Assembly: GCF_000306255.2 (NCBI RefSeq)
Contig: NZ_AKWY02000034.1
Location: 186,001-250,000, forward strand
DNA from: Leptospira noguchii serovar Panama str. CZ214
Lineage (GTDB): Bacteria > Spirochaetota > Leptospiria > Leptospirales > Leptospiraceae
Direction of reading: 5' to 3'
DNA length: 64,000 nucleotides
In this document: positions 8,443 through 17,539 of the stretch, in pieces
Layout: each line of letters opens with the position of its first letter
How positions within the stretch are numbered: position 1 is the first letter of the stretch
The notes under the pieces: generated by a model
Database searches by the model: none
The model's input: the letters and a program-made list of their open reading frames with translations, nothing else
What the model was told of the DNA's origin: nothing
Position numbers and translations under genes: made by a program

Positions 8443-9528
8443 ATGGATCATTCCATTCCTTGGTGGCGAACTTCTTTCGGTGAAGAAGAAATCAATCGAA
8501 TTATTGAATCCTTTCGGAATCAAAACATAAGCCAGGGTAAGGTTACAGTAGAGTTTGAAGAAAAAATTGCAGAATATTTAGGGGTTAAGTATGTAGTAGC
8601 CACATCTAGTGGAAGTACGGCTTTACTCCTTTCTTTAATGGCGATTGGAATAAAACCAGAAGATGAAGTAATTGTTCCTAATCGTACATGGATTGCTACG
8701 GCTCATGCTCCATATTTGCTCGGAGCAAAAGTAGTATTAGTAGATGTGGAAGAAGATCGACCTATATTAGATGTCTCTAAAATAGAAGAATGTATTACAA
8801 CAAAAACAAAAGCAATTATGCCGGTTCATATGAACGGACGATCTGTTGTAATGCAACAGTTGAACACGATTGCAAAAAAGCATAATTTATTTGTAATAGA
8901 AGATGCGGCGCAGGCGATCGGTTCCAAAAATTCTTCCGGATATCTTGGAACTCAATCGGACATAGGATGTTTTTCGCTTTCCGTTGCAAAAGCGATAGCT
9001 ACCGGACAAGGCGGTTTTGCGGTTACAAATAATCCTGATTTAGCTTATAAATTGAAGTCTATTCGAACTCATGGTGTTGAGAATGTAAAAGATCCTAAAG
9101 CATGGATAATGCCGGGATTTAACTTTAGATTTACAGATATTCTTGCTTCTATAGGAATTGAACAGCTTAAACGTTTGCCTGAGAGAATCGAATACTTAAA
9201 GGAAATATATAATACATATCTAATTGGATTGAAAGATACGCCGATCTCACCGATAAAAGTATGCATTGAATCCGGTGAGGTGCCGATATATACCGAATAT
9301 GTAGTTCAGGACAGAGAAAATCTTATAGGGCGATTAGCGGAAGTCGAAATTGATTCTCGTCCTTTTTATCCTGATTTAGATAAAGCTTCTTATTTTCCAC
9401 AGAATAATAGAGATTTTCCTAATTCACGAAAATATGGATTAAATGGAATCTATCTTCCAAGTGGCCCTACACAAGAAATTAAAAACGTAAAAAGAGTAAT
9501 CGAGACAATCAAAAATATTTATGGCTGA
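8443..9528 (+). CDS. DegT/DnrJ/EryC1/StrS-family sugar aminotransferase
   Basis: This is a 361-residue PLP enzyme of fold type I. SSGSTALLLSL (55-65) is the phosphate-binding loop, EDAAQAIG (153-160) holds the PLP-contacting aspartate D154, and K183 in SLSVAKAIATGQGGF is the expected Schiff-base lysine. The family transaminates 3- or 4-keto nucleotide sugars with glutamate. The C-terminal part is somewhat short but complete, ending in IYG. The downstream acetyltransferase overlaps it by 8 bases, which fits an amino group made here and then acylated. Whether C3 or C4 is aminated cannot be told. Confidence 0.88.
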   Translation: MDHSIPWWRTSFGEEEINRIIESFRNQNISQGKVTVEFEEKIAEYLGVKYVVATSSGSTALLLSLMAIGIKPEDEVIVPNRTWIATAHAPYLLGAKVVLVDVEEDRPILDVSKIEECITTKTKAIMPVHMNGRSVVMQQLNTIAKKHNLFVIEDAAQAIGSKNSSGYLGTQSDIGCFSLSVAKAIATGQGGFAVTNNPDLAYKLKSIRTHGVENVKDPKAWIMPGFNFRFTDILASIGIEQLKRLPERIEYLKEIYNTYLIGLKDTPISPIKVCIESGEVPIYTEYVVQDRENLIGRLAEVEIDSRPFYPDLDKASYFPQNNRDFPNSRKYGLNGIYLPSGPTQEIKNVKRVIETIKNIYG

Positions 9529-10222
9529 AAATGAAGTTGCATTTGTTGGCTGGCATGAAGGATCCGCAGGTCAAATTCATTCATGGTTTGAAGAGGCAGG
9601 TCTTGGACGGGTGGCTTATTTTATTCATCCGGAGAATCAGCTACCCGAAATTCGAAAGGTGAAAAGGCATGTTTCTCGGTTTGACTATCCAGAAGACGGA
9701 AAATTTAAAGGTGTTCCTCTCGTTTGTGACCCTCACTGGCCTGAGTTTTTAATTCAAAAAGGAATTACCAAGGCTCTTGTGACAATTCCTGATTCATTGC
9801 AAAGGTGGATTGAAATTCAAAAAGCAAAAGATATAGGTTTAGAATTGATCAATGCGATTCATCCGTCTTCTCTATTATTGAACGAGTGTATTTTAGGAAA
9901 AAATATTATTATTCACGCAAACTGCACAATAGGATATCGGGCAGAAATTGATGATGGAGTAATTATTAATATCGGTACTCAAATTGATCATCATTGTAAA
10001 ATCGAAAAATCCGTAACCATTGATCCAGGGGTGGCTATAGCAGGTAACGTCTTAATCGAGGAATTCTGCACTATTCACACAAGAGCCGTTATAATTAATC
10101 GAATTAAAATTGGCCAAAAATCAATTCTTGGGGCTGGTACAGTTGTGATTCAAGATGTAGATTTGAATTCTAAAATTGTAGGTGTTCCCGGAAGGAATTT
10201 AAATAAACTTTTTCAAAAGTAG
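9521..10222 (+). CDS. NeuD/PglD-type sugar N- or O-acetyltransferase
   Basis: This is a 233-residue two-domain protein. Residues 1-100 form a small Rossmann-like domain (VAFVGWHEGSAG, LVCDPHWPEF). Residues about 105-230 are hexapeptide repeats of a left-handed beta-helix (GKNIIIHANCTIG, DDGVIINIGTQIDHHCKIE, GAGTVVIQDV). The H-H in QIDHHCKI matches the catalytic histidine of PglD/NeuD. These enzymes use acetyl-CoA to acetylate an amino or hydroxyl group on a nucleotide sugar. Overlap with the aminotransferase gene (8 bases) strongly suggests it acylates that product. The ATG at 9521 is inside the DegT gene. Confidence 0.85.
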   Translation: MAENEVAFVGWHEGSAGQIHSWFEEAGLGRVAYFIHPENQLPEIRKVKRHVSRFDYPEDGKFKGVPLVCDPHWPEFLIQKGITKALVTIPDSLQRWIEIQKAKDIGLELINAIHPSSLLLNECILGKNIIIHANCTIGYRAEIDDGVIINIGTQIDHHCKIEKSVTIDPGVAIAGNVLIEEFCTIHTRAVIINRIKIGQKSILGAGTVVIQDVDLNSKIVGVPGRNLNKLFQK

Positions 10223-10250
10223 GAAAACCTTTTGATTACTGCAGTTATTT

Positions 10251-10919
10251 ATGAATATAGAATATATCTTTAACGACAAAGAGAATGAGATGAATTTAGA
10301 AAGCAACATAAAGTTAGCTCTCTTCTCAAAGATAATGAATTCTTCCTTGAAAGGAAATGATTTCTTAGGACTTTGTAGTTGTATAAATCGGAGTGAAATT
10401 GGTCGATATGTGGCAATGAGTTTTTTTTCATATCTTGCCGATTCGAATGTAGGTAACTATTGCACATTTGCCGCTAGAGTTTCGATTGGGGCCTTCTCAC
10501 ATCCGATTGATTTTTTAACTTCTCATGAGATTGGATATCGTGATACTACTGCATCGTACGGCGAAACCGCCTATAAAGAAGATCCGGAAATCTATTTTAA
10601 AATGAGAAGTGTTCGAACGATAATAGGTAACGATGTATGGATTGGAGATAACGCGGTTGTTATCAAAGGTGTAAAAATAGGAAACGGATCTATTGTTGGA
10701 GCAGGAGCTATTGTAACGAAAGACGTAGAACCATTCTCTATCGTTGCGGGTAATCCTGCGAAACCGATTCGGAAGAGGTTTTCCCAAGAGATAATCGATC
10801 GGATCGAGGAAAGTGAATGGTGGAAGTTAAGCATGACGGAACTTTCCGGTGTTCCTTTTTCCGATATTTCTAAGGCATTAGAAATCATTGAAGAAAGAAA
10901 GAAAAATAAAATTTTTTGA
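10251..10919 (+). CDS. CatB-related (xenobiotic-type) O-acetyltransferase
   Basis: The protein has up to 222 residues and is a left-handed beta-helix acyltransferase of the CatB/VatD group. It shows VGNYCTFAARVSIGAFSHP with the family's histidine, an inserted loop, then IGNDVWIGDNAVVIKGVKIG, GAGAIVTKDV and VAGNPAKPIRKRF. The W-W-K near the end is typical. In LPS loci such proteins O-acetylate sugars. An in-frame ATG at 10290 is an alternative start; the extra 13 residues from 10251 look unlike the family. It closes the first sugar cassette: the next 590 bases hold only an IS256 remnant. Confidence 0.85.
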   Translation: MNIEYIFNDKENEMNLESNIKLALFSKIMNSSLKGNDFLGLCSCINRSEIGRYVAMSFFSYLADSNVGNYCTFAARVSIGAFSHPIDFLTSHEIGYRDTTASYGETAYKEDPEIYFKMRSVRTIIGNDVWIGDNAVVIKGVKIGNGSIVGAGAIVTKDVEPFSIVAGNPAKPIRKRFSQEIIDRIEESEWWKLSMTELSGVPFSDISKALEIIEERKKNKIF

Positions 10920-11027
10920 ATCTGTTCGGTCGCTATCTTGATTGTGTAAATGATTTGTGAAAGAATCAACTAACAATGAAAAAACAATATAAGCAAACTT
11001 AAGAATTGAAGAATTTTTTACGAACTC

Positions 11028-11395
11028 TTGGCAAAGAACTCCGAAGAGTTAATTATTGAAGAAGATCTTTTAATACAATCCACGAAATCTCTGTTCAAAC
11101 GAACGATTCAAGAGGAAATCGCGTATCATTTTGGATGTGAGCTTTTGCCCGGCAATTTTCGATATGGGAAAGATACAAGAAAATCAAAGGGATTTTGGAT
11201 CATCGACTCGGACCTCGGATAATTCGGAAAGGGCAATCGTGCTTTATCAAGTTCTATGTTAGAATCATTCGATGTATTTACTCGGAATAAACCGCACGAG
11301 AAATTTCTGAATGCCTCGATGATCTAACAATTCTAAGTTTTAGCGGATCAATCTCTCAAGTAATCCAAGCGGATCCGATGATCGAGTTACAGATT
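11028..11395 (+). pseudogene. IS256-family transposase remnant
   Basis: A TTG-started stretch at 11028-11222 encodes SLFKRTIQEEIAYHFG, like the N-terminal part of IS256 mutator-type transposases. After the stop, another frame continues with IIRKGQS (about 11215), TAREISECLDDL (about 11292-11327) and GSISQV (about 11345). These line up in order with the family's conserved segments (the IVRKGQ, MTTREISEHL and S-I-S-x-V blocks). At least one frameshift and one stop break it, and the catalytic DDE part is gone. No terminal repeats were found. The remaining bases of the 10920-11508 gap are not recognisable. Confidence 0.6.
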
Positions 11396-11508
11396 CGGTT
11401 CTTAGAAAAAAAATCGATTTTCGATTATTTGCAGAGATCTATTGATACCAGGCTTCTTGTAAAAAATAGGATTGCTGACAGCCAATACATTTTCGTATTT
11501 TTTCACGC

Positions 11509-13287
11509 ATGAACTCAAATAATTTAACAAATCTTATTTTTCGATTATGGAATAAATTTACGCCTAAAAGGCGTAAACAATACTTTTTTTTAATGTTTCT
11601 CGTTGTTTTCACGGCGTTTACTGAGGTAGTTAGTATAGGGACTTTAGTTCCTTTTCTAACGGTCTTAACTTCACCTGAGCTATTATTTAAAATGCCTATT
11701 CCCCAGTTTGTGGTTAAACTAATAGACATCAAAAATACGGAACAATTTATCTTTTTACTTACTGTATTTTTTATCGTTGCAGTTTTTATTTCTATGCTCA
11801 TGCGATTACTTCTTCTTTGGGTAAGTACTAGACTGTCGTATGCTTCAGGCGCGGATTTAAGTATAGATATTTATAAAAGAACATTATATCAACCTTATAG
11901 GGTTCATGTTGCAAGAAATAGTAGCGAAGTTATTAGCGGAATTACAGCGAAGACTAATTCATTAGTTGGTAAGATCATACTTCCCATTGTTACGTTAATC
12001 AACTCGTCAATTATGAGCATTTCCATACTATCGACATTGGTTTTGTTCGATCCCGTGATCTCCATTTCGGCCTTTGCAGGATTTGGGTTCTTGTATGCTT
12101 TGATTTCAGTTGTGGTTAAGAAGAGAGTCGAAAAGAACGGAAAAATTGTCACACTCGAATATACGCAGGTATACAAATCGTTGCAAGAAGGTTTGGGCGG
12201 AATCCGAGACGTACTTTTGGATGGAAGTCAGGATATCTACTGTAACATCTATCAAATATCCGATCACAAACTAAGAAAGGCGTATGCCGAAAGCGGTTTC
12301 ATAGCTGGAAGTCCCAGGTATATTATGGAATCAATGGGCATGGTTATGATGGTAGGATTTGCCTACTTTCTTTCTAAATCATTCGGAGGAATTACATCGG
12401 CTCTACCAATTCTAGGTTCTTTAGCTTTAGGTGCGCAACGCTTATTACCGATTCTTCAGCAATCTTATAATGCCTGGGTTAACATAAAGGGAGGACAAGC
12501 CACTCTATGGGATGTTTTAAATTTACTCGATCAGCCCTTGCCTGTGTATTTGAACCAATCCGTAACCGAACCTATAGTTTTTTCTGATAAGATCGAAGTT
12601 AAGAACTTGTCTTTTCAATATTCTTCCGATGGTCCGTGGGTCTTAAAAGATTTAAACATTGAGATTCCAAAAGGTAAACGAATCGGAATTGTCGGAAACA
12701 CGGGAAGTGGTAAAAGTACTTTTTTGGATATTGTGATGGCATTGTTGGAGCCCACTATCGGTAGTCTTAACGTGGATGGAAAAAATATAAACGCTAAAAC
12801 GATGAGGACATGGCAAATGAATATTGCACATGTTCCGCAAAGTATATTTTTATCCGATGCGACAATCGCCGAGAATATTGCTTTTGGTACGAGTTTAGAT
12901 AACATTGATTTTGATAAAATAAAACTTGCCGCTAAACAAGCTCAAATCGATGAGCATATCACTTCCTTAAAAGAAGGTTATTATACATTTGTTGGAGAAA
13001 GGGGAATTCGCCTTTCTGGAGGACAAAGACAAAGAATCGGTATTGCTAGAGCGTTGTATAAAAATGCATCTGTGATTGTATTTGATGAGGCCACAAGCGC
13101 GTTAGATAGTGAAACCGAAAATGCCGTTATGGAAGCAATTGACAACTTGGGGAAAGATTTAACAATCCTTTTGATTGCACATAGATTGACGACGGTTCGT
13201 AATTGTGACTGGATCATTGAATTGAAATCGGGTAAAATCGCCAGAATTGGAACTTATAATGAATTGTTTGAATTTGATAAAATATAA
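11509..13287 (+). CDS. ABC exporter half-transporter (MsbA/PglK-like)
   Basis: This is a 592-residue fused permease-ATPase. Residues about 20-330 contain six hydrophobic segments of a type I exporter. The nucleotide-binding domain has Walker A GNTGSGKST (near 396), the signature LSGGQ (502-506), Walker B VIVFDE (522-527), and the H-loop in LLIAHRL. It would act as a homodimer in the inner membrane. The context suggests a flippase for a lipid-linked sugar or oligosaccharide, as for PglK, but lipid or peptide export cannot be excluded. A Wzx-type flippase is also present at 59415. The start ATG at 11509 lacks an obvious ribosome site. Confidence 0.85.
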   Translation: MNSNNLTNLIFRLWNKFTPKRRKQYFFLMFLVVFTAFTEVVSIGTLVPFLTVLTSPELLFKMPIPQFVVKLIDIKNTEQFIFLLTVFFIVAVFISMLMRLLLLWVSTRLSYASGADLSIDIYKRTLYQPYRVHVARNSSEVISGITAKTNSLVGKIILPIVTLINSSIMSISILSTLVLFDPVISISAFAGFGFLYALISVVVKKRVEKNGKIVTLEYTQVYKSLQEGLGGIRDVLLDGSQDIYCNIYQISDHKLRKAYAESGFIAGSPRYIMESMGMVMMVGFAYFLSKSFGGITSALPILGSLALGAQRLLPILQQSYNAWVNIKGGQATLWDVLNLLDQPLPVYLNQSVTEPIVFSDKIEVKNLSFQYSSDGPWVLKDLNIEIPKGKRIGIVGNTGSGKSTFLDIVMALLEPTIGSLNVDGKNINAKTMRTWQMNIAHVPQSIFLSDATIAENIAFGTSLDNIDFDKIKLAAKQAQIDEHITSLKEGYYTFVGERGIRLSGGQRQRIGIARALYKNASVIVFDEATSALDSETENAVMEAIDNLGKDLTILLIAHRLTTVRNCDWIIELKSGKIARIGTYNELFEFDKI

Positions 13288-13304
13288 AAAGAAATTGAGA
13301 ACAT

Positions 13305-14546
13305 TTGGAAAAAGACGTAAGAGCACTGGCACGTAAGATGAGTAAAAATTCCAGAACGCATATATTTATAAGAATTATAAACAAAATAAAATTACTTTCC
13401 ACTTCCTTTTGGGCAATTCCTTTAGTTTTAATTATTCGCAAGTTAAAACCATATTGTCTAGTTCGTTTTGGAATTATAGACTCCACTCGGATTGGCCATT
13501 TTAATGCACAATCCGTGATGTACTGGACTTCTCTACAAGAACAGCCGATTAATACAGTCGACCTTTTTTGGTTTTCAGAGAAAGTTTCAAATCGCCAATG
13601 GGAAAGAATGGCAAGGCGAAAATTAAAAATTCATTGGAGTGTTTATTATTTAGATCATTGGAACAAAAAAATATCGGGCGGACAGGACCATATCTTAAAG
13701 CCTACAACGAGGGATATACAAGGCAAGTTAAAGCAAATGAATGTTATTCCATTTGAATTCCTTCCTGAAGAGGTAACACAAGCAAAAGATTGGTTACGGG
13801 CACAAGGTTGGAAGGATCACGAGAAATTCGTTTGCTTGTTAGTTCGCGATAGTTCCTATTTACAAATTTCCCCCTTGTTGAAAAATGAAAATTGGGACTA
13901 CCATAGCTATAGAGATACGGACATTTCTGATTATGTGCCGGCAGTGGAATGGTTGGCCGGGCAGGGGATCTGGGTACTCAGAATGGGAAGTGTTATGGCT
14001 AAACCTATTCCCACGAACCATTCAAGGGTGATTGATTATGCATTTCACCTAAGTAAAAATGAACTTTTGGATATCTGGTTATTTGCTAACTGCGATCTCT
14101 GTATTAGTACGGGAAGTGGATTGGATTCAATTACTGAATTTTACAACAAACCTATACTATTTGTAAACTTTATACCGTTGAGTCATATTTGGTCGTGGTG
14201 CGATTCTTTAAATATACCCAAGCATCTTTTTTGGAAAACAACTGGGAAAGCGCTTACCTGGAGGGAGCATTTGAAGCATAATTATGCCCGAACAGATGAT
14301 TATGAGAAAGCTGGAATTATAGTGAAAGATTTATCCTCTGACGAAATATTGGATGCTACAAAAGAATGCTGGCAGAGAGTTGAAGATAATTGGGTAGATA
14401 GTCTTGAAGACATTCAGCGACAAAAAAAGTTTTGGGAAATTTTGAAGGAATGGCCTGATTACACCAAGAGACACGATTGGATTCATCCAAAATGTAGAAT
14501 CGGAGCAACTTGGTTGAAAAGTAATAAGTATGATTTTCTTATTTAA
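13305..14546 (+). CDS. TIGR04372-type putative glycosyltransferase
   Basis: This 413-residue paralogue of the 2316-3848 product shares its core: LLVRDSSY, YRDTDISDY, VLRMGSV followed by KPIP, an STGSG loop and NIPKHLFW. It lacks the long N-terminal extension of the larger one. It probably transfers a sugar in O-antigen assembly, with unknown donor. The TTG at 13305 is 17 bases after the ABC gene; an in-frame ATG lies at 13338. Its place directly after an exporter and before an SDR is consistent with a single operon. Confidence 0.7.
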   Translation: MEKDVRALARKMSKNSRTHIFIRIINKIKLLSTSFWAIPLVLIIRKLKPYCLVRFGIIDSTRIGHFNAQSVMYWTSLQEQPINTVDLFWFSEKVSNRQWERMARRKLKIHWSVYYLDHWNKKISGGQDHILKPTTRDIQGKLKQMNVIPFEFLPEEVTQAKDWLRAQGWKDHEKFVCLLVRDSSYLQISPLLKNENWDYHSYRDTDISDYVPAVEWLAGQGIWVLRMGSVMAKPIPTNHSRVIDYAFHLSKNELLDIWLFANCDLCISTGSGLDSITEFYNKPILFVNFIPLSHIWSWCDSLNIPKHLFWKTTGKALTWREHLKHNYARTDDYEKAGIIVKDLSSDEILDATKECWQRVEDNWVDSLEDIQRQKKFWEILKEWPDYTKRHDWIHPKCRIGATWLKSNKYDFLI

Positions 14547-14588
14547 ATAAACATATTAGCTAAATTCCATTCTTCACAAAATAAAAAA

Positions 14589-15470
14589 TTGAAACCAAAT
14601 ACAGTATTAATCACAGGTGCAAGCGGTTTGCTTGGGAATTACCTGTCGAAATATTTTTTAGGAAATAATTACAATGTTATTTCTCTTAGAAAAAATCATT
14701 CCTTGAATTTGAGTGGCGTAGAAGAGATTGAAATTGACCTTTTGGATTTTGCAGCCGTAAAAAACTTATTCAATCGGGTTCGGCCAAAATACGTAATACA
14801 TTGCGCCGGTTTAACGAACGTTGACGAGTGTGAAAAAAATGAATCTTTAGCAAAAAAAATTCACGTTGATCTTAGTCAATTAGTAGCTCAAATATCAGTA
14901 GAGTTAGATATAAAAATGATTCATATATCCACGGATCATCTTTGGGATGGAACCAAGGCTATGATTAAAGAGGAAACACCTTTTTGTCCTTTAAACGTAT
15001 ATGGTAAAACCAAAGCGGAAGCGGAATTGGCCGTATTATCCGCAAATCCAAAATCGTTGATTCTTAGAACCAACTTTTTTGGTCCGGGTTTGAAATGGAG
15101 ACAATCTCTTTCAGACTGGATTATCAATTCTCTAAATCGGAATGAAAAAATTAATGCTTTTGCCGATGTTTTTTTTACACCGATTTCTATATTTCATTTA
15201 TCTGATACGATTTTAAGATTAATTCAAAAACAAGTGGATGGCGTTTATCATGTCGTTGGAGGCGAACGAATATCGAAATTTGAATTTGCAATCTTGATCG
15301 CTAAAACGCTCGATAAATCAATCAATCTTATTAATCCGATTTCGATAAAAGACGTTACACTCTATGCGCGGAGACCTCTAGATATGAGTCTATCAACCGA
15401 AAAAATACAAAAATTATTTGGACAACCTATGTCCGATATTCGGACTAGCATTGCTACATTGAATAATTAA
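14589..15470 (+). CDS. RmlD-like SDR (dTDP-4-dehydrorhamnose reductase family)
   Basis: The 293-residue protein begins with GASGLLGNYLSKYFL, carries CAGLTNVDECEKN (very like the CAA-T-VD-AE segment of RmlD), the ISTDHLWDG strand and the catalytic YGKTKAEAE. RmlD reduces a 4-keto sugar; related proteins act on other nucleotide sugars. No RmlA, RmlB or RmlC is visible in this window, so a rhamnose role is unsupported here. It starts with TTG at 14589 and ends 11 bases before the pseC-like gene, which raises the possibility that it acts in the same pathway. It is not a PseB, which has a different active-site region. Confidence 0.8.
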   Translation: MKPNTVLITGASGLLGNYLSKYFLGNNYNVISLRKNHSLNLSGVEEIEIDLLDFAAVKNLFNRVRPKYVIHCAGLTNVDECEKNESLAKKIHVDLSQLVAQISVELDIKMIHISTDHLWDGTKAMIKEETPFCPLNVYGKTKAEAELAVLSANPKSLILRTNFFGPGLKWRQSLSDWIINSLNRNEKINAFADVFFTPISIFHLSDTILRLIQKQVDGVYHVVGGERISKFEFAILIAKTLDKSINLINPISIKDVTLYARRPLDMSLSTEKIQKLFGQPMSDIRTSIATLNN

Positions 15471-15481
15471 GTCGGACAATT

Positions 15482-16654
15482 ATGATTCCTTACGGTAAAC
15501 AATCCATTTCTGAAGAAGATATTGAGGCGGTGATAAAAATTCTGCGTTCTGATTTCCTTACGCAAGGACCGGCGGTTCCGCAATTTGAATCGGCTGTTTG
15601 CACATATACAGGCGCTCGATTTGGAATAGCGACGAATAGTGCTACTTCTGCTTTACACATTGCTTGTTTAGCCTTAGAAGTAGGGCCGGGCGATCGTGTA
15701 TGGACCAGTCCCATTTCTTTTGTCGCCAGTGCCAATTGTGGGTTGTATTGCGGTGCAAGCGTAGACTTTGTCGATATCGATCCGAAAACTTATAATATGA
15801 GTGTCGATTGTTTAAAGGAAAAGTTGGAAAAAGCGGAAATTGAAGGAACATTACCGAAAGTAGTGATTCCTGTTCATCTCGCCGGTCAAAGTTCAGATAT
15901 GGAAGCAATTCATACTCTTTCCAAAAAATATAATTTTAAAATCATTGAAGACGCATCGCATGCAATTGGTGGAGCCTACAAGGGTAGGAAGATAGGATCT
16001 TGTGAATTTAGTGATATATCGGTGTTTAGCTTTCATCCTGTTAAAATAATAACAACGGGTGAAGGGGGAATGGCCGTAACCAACGATCCTGAACTAGTAA
16101 ATAAAATGTATCGTCTGAGAAGCCACGGTATAACCAGAACGCCTGCGGAAATGACACGTCTGCCCGAAGGTCAGTGGTATTATCAACAGTTGGAACTTGG
16201 ATATAATTACCGATTAACGGATATTCAGGCCGCATTGGGAAGCAGCCAAATGAATCGATTGGATGAGTTTGTTTCAAGGAGACAAGTCATTCGTAATTAC
16301 TATGATGAAATTTTACGAGATCTACCCGTTGTAACGCCTTATCAAAATAAGGACTGTTATTCCGCGTTTCATTTATATATAATCCGTATCGATAAAAAAA
16401 AGATGGCGGCCAGTCATAGGGAAATTTTCGAACGCTTTCGATCGAGTGGAATTATGGTCAATCTTCATTATATTCCTATCTATAGACAGCCGTATTACGA
16501 ACAATTTAAGTATGATATTACTCAGTTTCCTGAGTCGGAAAAATATTATTCGGAAGCGATTAGTTTACCGATGTTTCCGGGACTAACTTCTAAAGAATTG
16601 GATTTTATAAAGAGTGTCTTGATCACTCCGATCGGTCACCAAACTTTATTCTAA
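15482..16654 (+). CDS. pseC: PseC-like UDP-4-amino-4,6-dideoxy-AltNAc transaminase
   Basis: This 390-residue DegT-family PLP enzyme starts MIPYGKQSISEEDI, a PseC-like N-terminus. TNSATSALHIA (51-61) is the phosphate loop, ED at 156-157 contacts the pyridine ring, and K188 in FHPVKIITTGEGG is the lysine expected to bind PLP. PseC converts the 4-keto product of PseB to the 4-amino sugar, the second step of pseudaminic acid synthesis. The assignment is supported by PseG- and PseI-like genes downstream. The PseB enzyme that should supply its substrate is not in the window. Confidence 0.85.
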   Translation: MIPYGKQSISEEDIEAVIKILRSDFLTQGPAVPQFESAVCTYTGARFGIATNSATSALHIACLALEVGPGDRVWTSPISFVASANCGLYCGASVDFVDIDPKTYNMSVDCLKEKLEKAEIEGTLPKVVIPVHLAGQSSDMEAIHTLSKKYNFKIIEDASHAIGGAYKGRKIGSCEFSDISVFSFHPVKIITTGEGGMAVTNDPELVNKMYRLRSHGITRTPAEMTRLPEGQWYYQQLELGYNYRLTDIQAALGSSQMNRLDEFVSRRQVIRNYYDEILRDLPVVTPYQNKDCYSAFHLYIIRIDKKKMAASHREIFERFRSSGIMVNLHYIPIYRQPYYEQFKYDITQFPESEKYYSEAISLPMFPGLTSKELDFIKSVLITPIGHQTLF

Positions 16655-16669
16655 AAACGACTCAATTCA

Positions 16670-17539
16670 ATGTTTTCAAAAATCGCTATCGGCACGGCCC
16701 AATTTGGCCTTTCCTACGGTGTTTCCAATCAAAATGGTCAGGTATCGTTTAACGAGTCTAAAAACATCATGACATCCGCTCAAAGGTTTGGAATTAACAC
16801 CCTTGATACGGCTATTTTGTACGGAAATAGTGAGACAGTGTTAGGTGATATCGGCGTGGAATCATGGCGAGTCGTTACTAAAATCGGACAGTTATCCGAG
16901 ACGGATATGGAAAAGCAGATTCATACGGAGCTTACAAACAGTCTATCTCGTTTAAAAATTAAAAAACTCTACGCTTTATTGCTTCACAGACCTGAGATTT
17001 TATATTCAAAATATGGATCCCATTTATTAGATATTTTTAATAAATTGAAAGATTCCGGCATTATAGAGAAATTTGGAATCTCGATTTATTCTCCCGATGA
17101 GTTGGAGAGAATTCCGAAAGGATTGAAATTGGAAATCGTACAAGCGCCGTTAAACGTATTGGATCGGAGATTGGAAATTTCAGGATGGTTGGAAAAATTA
17201 AAATCGGGCGGTTGTGAAATTCATGTTCGATCCATTTTTCTTCAAGGTCTCCTATTAATGACTCCGCTCACCCGACCGAAAAAATTCGATCTATGGAAAG
17301 GTCTTTGGAAAAAATGGGATCAATGGTTGTCTGAATCGAATTTATCTGCCTTAGAAGCCTGCATAGGATTTATAAAGTCTTTTTCGAATGTGGACAAATT
17401 TGTGATCGGGATTGAATCGGAACTTCAATTGAATGAAATTATTCAAATCATGAATTCCACTAAAACTATTAACGTACCTGATCATTTCTCTAAAAATGAC
17501 GAAATGTTGATTCACCCTTCCAATTGGAATTTACTTTGA
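16670..17539 (+). CDS. aldo/keto reductase in the pse cluster
   Basis: The 289-residue protein has a TIM-barrel aldo/keto reductase layout: IGTAQFGLSYGVSN at the N-terminus, NTLDTAILYGNSE with the conserved D and Y, then TKIGQ and YALLLHRPE. Such proteins often sit inside pse and leg clusters, sometimes fused to the cytidylyltransferase, but their reaction there is not settled. It may reduce a keto sugar with NADPH. The stop at 17537-17539 overlaps the TTG start of the next gene (TTGA), so translation is likely coupled. It lies 15 bases after pseC. Confidence 0.8.
   Translation: MFSKIAIGTAQFGLSYGVSNQNGQVSFNESKNIMTSAQRFGINTLDTAILYGNSETVLGDIGVESWRVVTKIGQLSETDMEKQIHTELTNSLSRLKIKKLYALLLHRPEILYSKYGSHLLDIFNKLKDSGIIEKFGISIYSPDELERIPKGLKLEIVQAPLNVLDRRLEISGWLEKLKSGGCEIHVRSIFLQGLLLMTPLTRPKKFDLWKGLWKKWDQWLSESNLSALEACIGFIKSFSNVDKFVIGIESELQLNEIIQIMNSTKTINVPDHFSKNDEMLIHPSNWNLL

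Noticed and set aside
10515..10969. overlapping - strand frames of 90 and 125 codons over the CatB-type gene
   Set aside because: They mirror the hexapeptide-repeat coding sequence and have no ribosome site or motif.
14589..15470. Rhamnose pathway (RmlD)
   Set aside because: Only the RmlD-like SDR is present; RmlA, RmlB and RmlC are not in the window, so I keep it as a general 4-reductase.
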